From positions 588 to 10,516 of the forward strand of contig DDCX01000144.1 of the NCBI GenBank assembly GCA_002336475.1: DNA of 9,929 bases, written 5' to 3'. Position numbers and translations under genes: made by a program. Below the pieces are notes generated by a model. It did no database searches, was not told the origin of the DNA, and was given only the letters and a program-made list of their open reading frames with translations. Every line of letters begins with the position of its first letter. Position 1 is the stretch's first letter. The DNA is from Flavobacteriales bacterium UBA1995. GTDB taxonomy: Bacteria > Bacteroidota > Bacteroidia > Flavobacteriales_D > Sanyastnellaceae. Below, piece after piece: positions 7,801 through 9,929 of the stretch.

Positions 7801-8291
7801 GTGGTGATGGCGCCTCCGCAGACGGGCACGCACTCGGCACTTTGGTTTTCTGCGGCGATGGCGAGGTCGATGAGGCTGCAATCCTGAGGTTGGTCGCATT
7901 CCACCGTGATGGTGATGGTGCTCTCCAGCAGGCATTCTCCAAACGTCCCGCCATATGCCCAGACAGAATAGGCGATTTCATAGGTGCCGCAGCAATCTGT
8001 TGTGTCATTGTTGGAACCGTACAATGCGGATTCGATGTCGCCATATTCCCATTCGAAACAAGGCGGCACTTGCACAAAATTGTACTCGTAATTGATGGTC
8101 GAATTGTCCACCACCTGGGGCAGTGAATCATTGAAATACGGATAGATGATCAGGGACCCGAGGTCGTCCACATGAACGGTCTCTGCATCGGGCACCAGAA
8201 CGACTCCTTGCGGCAATTCGGGACAGTCAGTCTGTGCAAAGGCGGTGCTGCTCAGAAGCAGGATGGCCAGAAGGAATCGGCAGTTTGGCAT
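1884..8291 (-). CDS. Giant (2135 aa) PKD/SprB-repeat adhesin with type B T9SS sorting domain
   Basis: A secreted surface protein, probably an adhesin. Residues 1-20 (MPNCRFLLAILLLSSTAFAQ) are a Sec signal peptide. A Cys-containing Ig/cadherin-like module (about 25-135) is followed by PKD-like modules. Three classical PKD domains are marked by W259-Q-F-G-D-G, W954-Y-F-G-D-G and W1042-D-F-G-D-G. A Cys-rich module with ECISTLCEGDSACYWT starts at C323 minus one, and PKWMDVVY includes W427. An octaglycine linker occupies 913-920. More Ig/PKD-like modules run to about 1475, then a beta-sandwich-like segment to about 1590. Six SprB-type repeats cover about 1590-2045. The C-terminus (about 2048-2135) has T2057-PNGDGIND, NRWGQ, PAGDYYF and ends TVTVKY, the hallmarks of the CHU_C/TIGR04131 type B sorting domain recognised by the type IX secretion system. 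It follows the barrel gene by 80 bp and has a partial paralog downstream at 1-1700. Ligand and role in gliding or attachment are unknown. Confidence 0.93.
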   Translation of the reverse strand: MPNCRFLLAILLLSSTAFAQTDCPELPQGVVLVPDAETVHVDDLGSLIIYPYFNDSLPQVVDNSTINYEYNFVQVPPCFEWEYGDIESALYGSNNDTTDCCGTYEIAYSVWAYGGTFGECLLESTITITVECDQPQDCSLIDLAIAAENQSAECVPVCGGAITTVIAPFNDQLEYTWTIDGGSVINTLSNPANVEVQWDTPGEGIILVEMTGPGGTNVLQQCVDIGNAPTAAFSAPNTSCLGSPVQFTSNATVGSDHFWQFGDGATSGAVSPLHEYGSPGIYTALLTVSSPLYGDDGEIICTCTDSIFQEIEVLNTIGPSIECISTLCEGDSACYWTTDGCAGANYTWTATDAAGNPMAFEGQGTPEICLQWGNGPHGNVSLLITGCGAPCPEPTAVQVPIISSNGAVTGPDVACEGSLAVYSVPKWMDVVYQWNVTGALSSEPDGNSIAVVWGAAGTGNVSVTYQSPFLGSLTEHNFPDCSGSAALSVDIRPALDLTSAPELGCIDVSTVFSASSAAVTWSVAPNQPGTASGVDFAVNFADVGPHLVTATANNPLQFCNTDVTATIVIEEVPNITVLGPIEECAGVDLLYAVDTTPPGFTHAWSATGATPSTSTSTNILLNWDLAAANHSVNVTTAMEDAPFCSATSTLDFTPWIPSTPLGLDHDEACANTLDTLFAALNSPLNEGYIEWTIEPSIAGSVVEGQGTDTVVVQWNDFDGNVTIGLVSEVCELTTEANFNLLVHGTPDLDIVQTGHLCNGAYVPAALSTAPAFVSYVWTLPDYFIENDSTVNAVDTVSTEASIGDLSVFDYSVTVTDIYGCEGTAHYAMEPSPAPAVSINSSANLPICAGPVDDIFICAPANADWSYDWSNGEANSSFFYALTGAPSTLSVTTTNTTTGCQSSTTQTMESDCSGGGGGGGGETCDSASGLTAGLTRSCNTITVTTGCTDCTDITWYFGDGSGGSAGPTHMYDEAGCYEVTAFGNVPSTTPGETCLFGEELHVCIPMAARFDTDRLGCTTIQFQETTTFLDIPGEDNEIIGWSWDFGDGNTSVDPNPLHTFADTGLHTITLTATSLNGCEVEYSTTLNLTFDAITDVTLGLPICLESPSTHVAQTPGAVSYEWAIPDGVGFVGDTVLHTFSSIPTGAAITATGYDMHGCPQSTTVSMLVNPLPPDPLEGIDDVVLCADPGEVLLESDPLFVSHQWFDQGEEIPGATGPDLLAEAGKFYVFATDPEGCSIESRKVRVQVRPDPMPTIVGPAILCDAGEATFEVTGNYIAYEWYVDGSFYSATETLTVSGVPGMQLDIQAVVTDEENCAHTSNLHEFEWASSPEFNLVASDMPPCAASDVVLTVTPADPAVDYYWSNGNTGTAVTTSQAGVYTAIGIDANGCTHSNAFEIHPLPDLCSVPSGCYENCLPDTLCSPAEFSSHQWYLNSAAVSGGLLPCLEVDQSGVYHVIASNGFGCFNQSEPLELTLEACDCDITGALLSDSSCCASLSFENNSGVNLQILEVSTTGDTATFAAGSEYTVLASGADFIQLEFNGDNNLPQGDLGTVVQLCFDAPGTHQVDWTWTGSGASVCEGALIWDEPIIGHTTTPEICPDQCDGTVTTNITSGAGWTVTFANADGTAADPTALCQGTYVHTMTDGGGCILNDTLNVDGPAPFEANFTANDAPCNETAGNICIQEVLGGTGMLTTTVIPEPISGNDSCFQVESGNYQLVLQDALGCLSTPWNVDISEPLPIQTFTAITPVTCHGDGDGMIAVNATGGTGDLSLASPFVLPALPDTLPFTGGGTVELIVIDDNGCTDTTLAEVPEPDPVSLTLLALTGIDCNGECTGVADFTATGGTGTLSYHLNSISDSTGATLLDFQSLCAGEQTVFVSDENGCVDSVSMNVPTSEPLEFTIVTENITCTGMNDGSFQISLSGGSGNVGWVILGDAWVQDSLAEGDYFLSGFDDLGCEVDSSFEIGADIVTDMELTTFSTPVSCWEAEDGTATVAVTGGNTPISYLWNDPDGQAAATAIGLNADTYDVVVTDNIGCTLSQTVEVESNEDCLFIAEGITPNGDGINDVWVVGGLEFFPLSKVTVVNRWGQVMFESAPGTTAWTGKFNGQPVPAGDYYFVIRPEPGKRPITGTVTVKY
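1887..2150 (-). other. Type B T9SS C-terminal sorting domain (encoded segment)
   Basis: This stretch encodes about residues 2048-2135 of the giant protein. The sequence shows GITPNGDGINDVW near its start, then VTVVNRWGQVMFES, W-T-G-K-F-N-G, PVPAGDYYFVI and a terminal G-T-V-T-V-K-Y. These are the conserved blocks of the CHU_C family (PF13585/TIGR04131), known from SprB-like gliding adhesins of Bacteroidota. The domain directs export across the outer membrane by the type IX system. Confidence 0.92.
2157..3524 (-). repeat. Array of six SprB-type repeats in the giant protein
   Basis: Each unit starts with a Cys followed by a short Gly/Asp-rich turn and then a T/V-x-x-x-G-G-x-G strand, as in SprB repeats (PF13573). 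The leading cysteines are C1601 (CDG), C1672 (CNETAGN), C1750 (CHGDGDG), C1828 (CNGECTG), C1908 (CTGMNDG) and C1983 (CWEAEDG). Spacings are 71, 78, 78, 80 and 75 residues, and the sorting domain motif follows 74 residues after the last. The units end in D-x-x-G-C-type motifs. They probably form a stalk of tandem beta-sandwiches next to the anchored C-terminus. The first unit is the most diverged. Confidence 0.8.
5532..5555 (-). repeat. Octaglycine-coding GGN tract (interdomain linker)
   Basis: Eight consecutive glycine codons (six GGC, one GGT, one GGA) encode residues 913-920, between an Ig-like block and the second PKD domain. It is the only such homopolymer in the visible giant proteins and is likely a flexible hinge. 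As a trinucleotide repeat it could change length in frame by slippage. Confidence 0.9.
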
Positions 8292-8371
8292 TAGAATGTT
8301 TGGAAATCCAAGCTACAAACGACGCGATTGGACATACCGTTGCGCGCTTCATGTTTTGAACCTGTGTGTCA

Positions 8372-8992
8372 TCAAGCGTTGCCCCTGATGCTCCAGCCAA
8401 TGCCAAAGTGCAAGGAGACATTGCGCACGCGCGGCCCAAAGGGGGTGCCACCCAAGGCGGGGCCGTCTTTCTTCAGGCTCAATGCGCTGCCTGAAATCCG
8501 GGCTTGGAAGAAGGTGGATTTGCCCAGAGGTGCACGTGCATAGGCTTGACCGCCCAGATCCCAGGTGTTTAAATCGTCTTCAAGGCTGCTCGAGGTGTCG
8601 GATACCCGCTGCCATTTCTCGGCCTTGAGCATCCGCCCCAGGTAGGGTCCAAAGCCCACTTGGTATTCCCCGAGGTTGATGTCCAAGAGGATGGGGATGT
8701 CGATATAGTTCATCCTCAGTTCAATGGTCGTGGTGCCGACCTCAGGATCGCCTCCACGACGGCTTCCTTTTTCTGCGTAATGCATTTCCAAGCGAACGCC
8801 CCAGTAATTGTTGGGGTTGCGGATGTCAATGAAGGCCCCGCCTGAAAGGCCCAACTTGTTGAACCCGGTAAAGTCGTCGCCTTGTACCTGTGAGGCATTG
8901 AGTCCTGCTACGGGTCCGCCGTCAAAGCGAAGGACTTGGGCACAGAGCCCTGTAGCGAACACCAATGCCAGGATGAGTGCAGCACCTCTCAT
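8372..8992 (-). CDS. PorT-like outer membrane beta-barrel protein (PF13568-type), 206 aa
   Basis: A small integral outer membrane protein of unknown function. The start chosen is the ATG at 8992-8990, not the in-frame ATG 99 bases upstream at 9091. It gives a clean Sec signal peptide (MRGAALILALVFATGLCAQ) and forms an ATGA overlap with the stop of the preceding gene. The longer frame would prepend 33 residues that overlap that gene. The mature part has the pattern of the OMP_b-brl_2/PorT-like family: a G-L-N-A-S-Q start, FNKLGLSGGAFIDI, LEMHYAEKGS, then NYIDIPILLDINLGEYQVGFGPYLGRML (about residues 90-115, written here as its conserved core), with alternating strands to the end. About 200 residues is normal for the family. 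It sits between the Omp28-like gene and the giant adhesin, and its last codons recur as a scar at 1795-1878. It may assist assembly or surface display of the giants, but that is inference. It is not PorT itself as far as can be judged. Confidence 0.85.
   Translation of the reverse strand: MRGAALILALVFATGLCAQVLRFDGGPVAGLNASQVQGDDFTGFNKLGLSGGAFIDIRNPNNYWGVRLEMHYAEKGSRRGGDPEVGTTTIELRMNYIDIPILLDINLGEYQVGFGPYLGRMLKAEKWQRVSDTSSSLEDDLNTWDLGGQAYARAPLGKSTFFQARISGSALSLKKDGPALGGTPFGPRVRNVSLHFGIGWSIRGNA
8379..8437. repeat. Source copy of the 59-bp direct repeat (partner at 1820-1878)
   Basis: These 59 bases, coding for the last residues of the barrel protein, recur at 1820-1878 in the same orientation with four mismatches. 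The two copies are 6559 bp apart, start to start. Similarity stops abruptly on both sides. The inner boundary at 1878 lies 5 bp beyond the stop codon of the giant gene, so 6559 bp is the apparent length of the duplicated unit. Confidence 0.9.
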
Positions 8993-9852
8993 GGTGCCCA
9001 AGGGAGGTCGAGACAGTTCAATACATCGCCATTGGCGTTGGTCAACAGCGCCAAAACGTGGCTGTTTTCCATGACCCATTCTGGATTCCAAACAAAGGTG
9101 TAATCCGCTTGAACGGTGCTTCCCGCTTCAGGGTTTGTGGCCACCACCAAGCCATCGGCACCGTTGAGGCTGCCGCGCAACAGGTGGTTGTGTTCGAAAT
9201 CGGGAATGACTTCAGGATCGTTGCCATAGTCCAATTGGGCCGCGATGAGGTTGTTTTCGCTGATGAGCAAGGACAGTCTGACATCTCCGTCAATGGCATC
9301 GGCAAAAGTGGTGTGGACGTGAAGGTGGACATTCTCAGTGACGCTGGGGTCTTGAATCGCAGCACCCTGCAAATGAGCGGAGGGGGCAAGGGCGAGTTCT
9401 GTATTGACGGTGCTGGTCCAATTGCTTGGTGGTACCACGGCACCCGGACCGCCACGGCGGTTCACACGGCCCATGGGGTTGGCCTGAACGTCGAGCTGGG
9501 ACCAGAAGTAGTTGGATTCTGGGTTGGTCCAGTCCGTGTCAAAAGGGGCATTGCTGACAGAGGCCAGGGAGCCGGCGTGGATGGCCAGCAAGTGAATCAG
9601 ACCGTCGTGTTCTTCGGCGAGTTGAGTGGCGAGTTCGCCAGCAGGGGGACAGTTGCCGCATTGGTGGGCGGTAAAATCTTCGAGCAAGACGTGCTGAGGT
9701 CCTGTGGTCATCGGCTCGAACTCGGGTGCAGGGGCTTCACCATTGTAATTGATGGTGAGGGGAATGATGGGGTCCTCGATCTTGTCACAACCGATGATGA
9801 GAAGGGCGCTTGCAGCCAAAAAGGGAGTGAACCGTGTAAAGATGTGGGTCAT
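8989..9852 (-). CDS. Omp28-family thioredoxin-fold outer membrane lipoprotein, 287 aa
   Basis: The N-terminus ends in a lipobox, I19-I-G-C22, so the protein is a lipoprotein. The acidic residues after the Cys (C-D-K-I-E-D) are compatible with surface export in Bacteroidota, but that is not decisive. After a Pro-rich linker comes VLLEDFTAHQCGNCPPAGE, with C65-G-N-C68 in a thioredoxin-like context. This is the signature of Omp28-related proteins (PF11551), named from Porphyromonas gingivalis Omp28. The rest (about 75-285) is the usual Omp28 beta-rich region. A C-x-x-C motif suggests thiol-disulfide activity in the envelope, but enzyme activity is not established for the family. Its start overlaps the upstream stop by one base (TGATG), and its own stop overlaps the barrel start by four (ATGA), so all three are translationally coupled. 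The two giants are very Cys-rich, so a disulfide role for them is conceivable but unproven. Confidence 0.88.
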   Translation of the reverse strand: MTHIFTRFTPFLAASALLIIGCDKIEDPIIPLTINYNGEAPAPEFEPMTTGPQHVLLEDFTAHQCGNCPPAGELATQLAEEHDGLIHLLAIHAGSLASVSNAPFDTDWTNPESNYFWSQLDVQANPMGRVNRRGGPGAVVPPSNWTSTVNTELALAPSAHLQGAAIQDPSVTENVHLHVHTTFADAIDGDVRLSLLISENNLIAAQLDYGNDPEVIPDFEHNHLLRGSLNGADGLVVATNPEAGSTVQADYTFVWNPEWVMENSHVLALLTNANGDVLNCLDLPWAP

Positions 9853-9929
9853 CAGAAACTGCTTGTAAAGGTGATTTCGAAACCGTTGGACGCAGGCACT
9901 GCTCGGCAGACGCCACCAATGCAGAAGAT
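9852..9929 (-). CDS. C-terminal 25 codons of an unidentified, possibly outer membrane, protein
   Basis: The minus-strand frame is open from the window edge to a TGA at 9854-9852, which shares its last base with the next gene's ATG (TGATG). The visible residues end in NGFEITFTSSF. The alternating pattern and terminal Phe resemble the last strand of an outer membrane beta-barrel recognised by BAM. A TonB-dependent receptor or other barrel is possible, but 25 residues do not allow identification. The tight coupling to the Omp28 gene is the main argument that this is a real gene. Confidence 0.6.
   Translation of the reverse strand: MFCIGGVCRAVPASNGFEITFTSSF

Noticed and set aside
8292..8371. Bacteroidota-type promoter (TTG / TAnnTTTG) before the first giant
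   Set aside because: Only a partial match (TAGCTTGG on the minus strand) with no convincing upstream TTG at the right spacing. The 80-bp gap may hold a promoter but none is supported.
8993..9091. 33-residue N-terminal extension of the PorT-like barrel from the ATG at 9091
   Set aside because: It would place a charged, non-signal segment before a perfect signal peptide and overlap the Omp28 gene by about 100 bases. The ATGA start at 8992 is better.
1..9929. tRNA, rRNA, CRISPR array, insertion sequence or integrase
   Set aside because: Nothing with cloverleaf-like, array-like or transposase-like character was seen. The repeated motifs are protein-domain repeats and the one duplication join.

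Overview
The window looks like chromosomal DNA from a member of the Bacteroidota, probably a gliding or surface-adhesive Flavobacteriales-type bacterium, with base composition by eye slightly above half G+C. The evidence is a giant secreted protein with PKD modules, SprB-type repeats and a type B (CHU_C/TIGR04131-type) type IX secretion sorting domain at its C-terminus. Beside it lie an Omp28-type lipoprotein and a PorT-like outer membrane barrel. The genus cannot be named from the sequence alone.

All supported genes lie on the minus strand, so transcription runs from high to low coordinates. From the right edge: (1) 9852-9929, the last 25 codons of an unidentified protein, possibly an outer membrane barrel; (2) 8989-9852, an Omp28-family thioredoxin-fold lipoprotein with a CGNC motif; (3) 8372-8992, a small PorT-like/PF13568-type beta-barrel; (4) 1884-8291, a 2135-residue modular adhesin; (5) 1795-1878, an orphan copy of the 3' end of the barrel gene; (6) 1-1700, the N-terminal 566 codons of a second giant adhesin, paralogous to the first, running off the left edge. 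The first three genes are joined by stop/start overlaps (TGATG and ATGA), so they are almost certainly one translationally coupled operon. The first giant follows after 80 bp.

The most notable structure is the repeated [barrel 3' end - giant adhesin] arrangement. Five bases after the stop codon of the first giant, 59 bp match the last codons of the barrel gene (55 of 59 bases identical). After this scar comes the second giant, collinear with the first. This is the expected footprint of a roughly 6.56-kb tandem duplication with one breakpoint near the end of the barrel gene and the other just past the giant's stop codon. The scar is clearly better conserved than the two giants are with each other, which a single old duplication does not explain well. 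An 18-bp perfect palindrome inside a 42-bp imperfect dyad lies just upstream of the second giant and not upstream of the first.

The likely overall job is cell-surface display. The giants would cross the inner membrane by Sec, cross the outer membrane by the type IX system and be retained on the surface as adhesins. The barrel and the lipoprotein are envelope proteins made with them. No RNA genes, insertion sequences, CRISPR arrays or plus-strand genes are supported. Numerous long open frames on the plus strand and in other minus frames are shadows of the giant genes.
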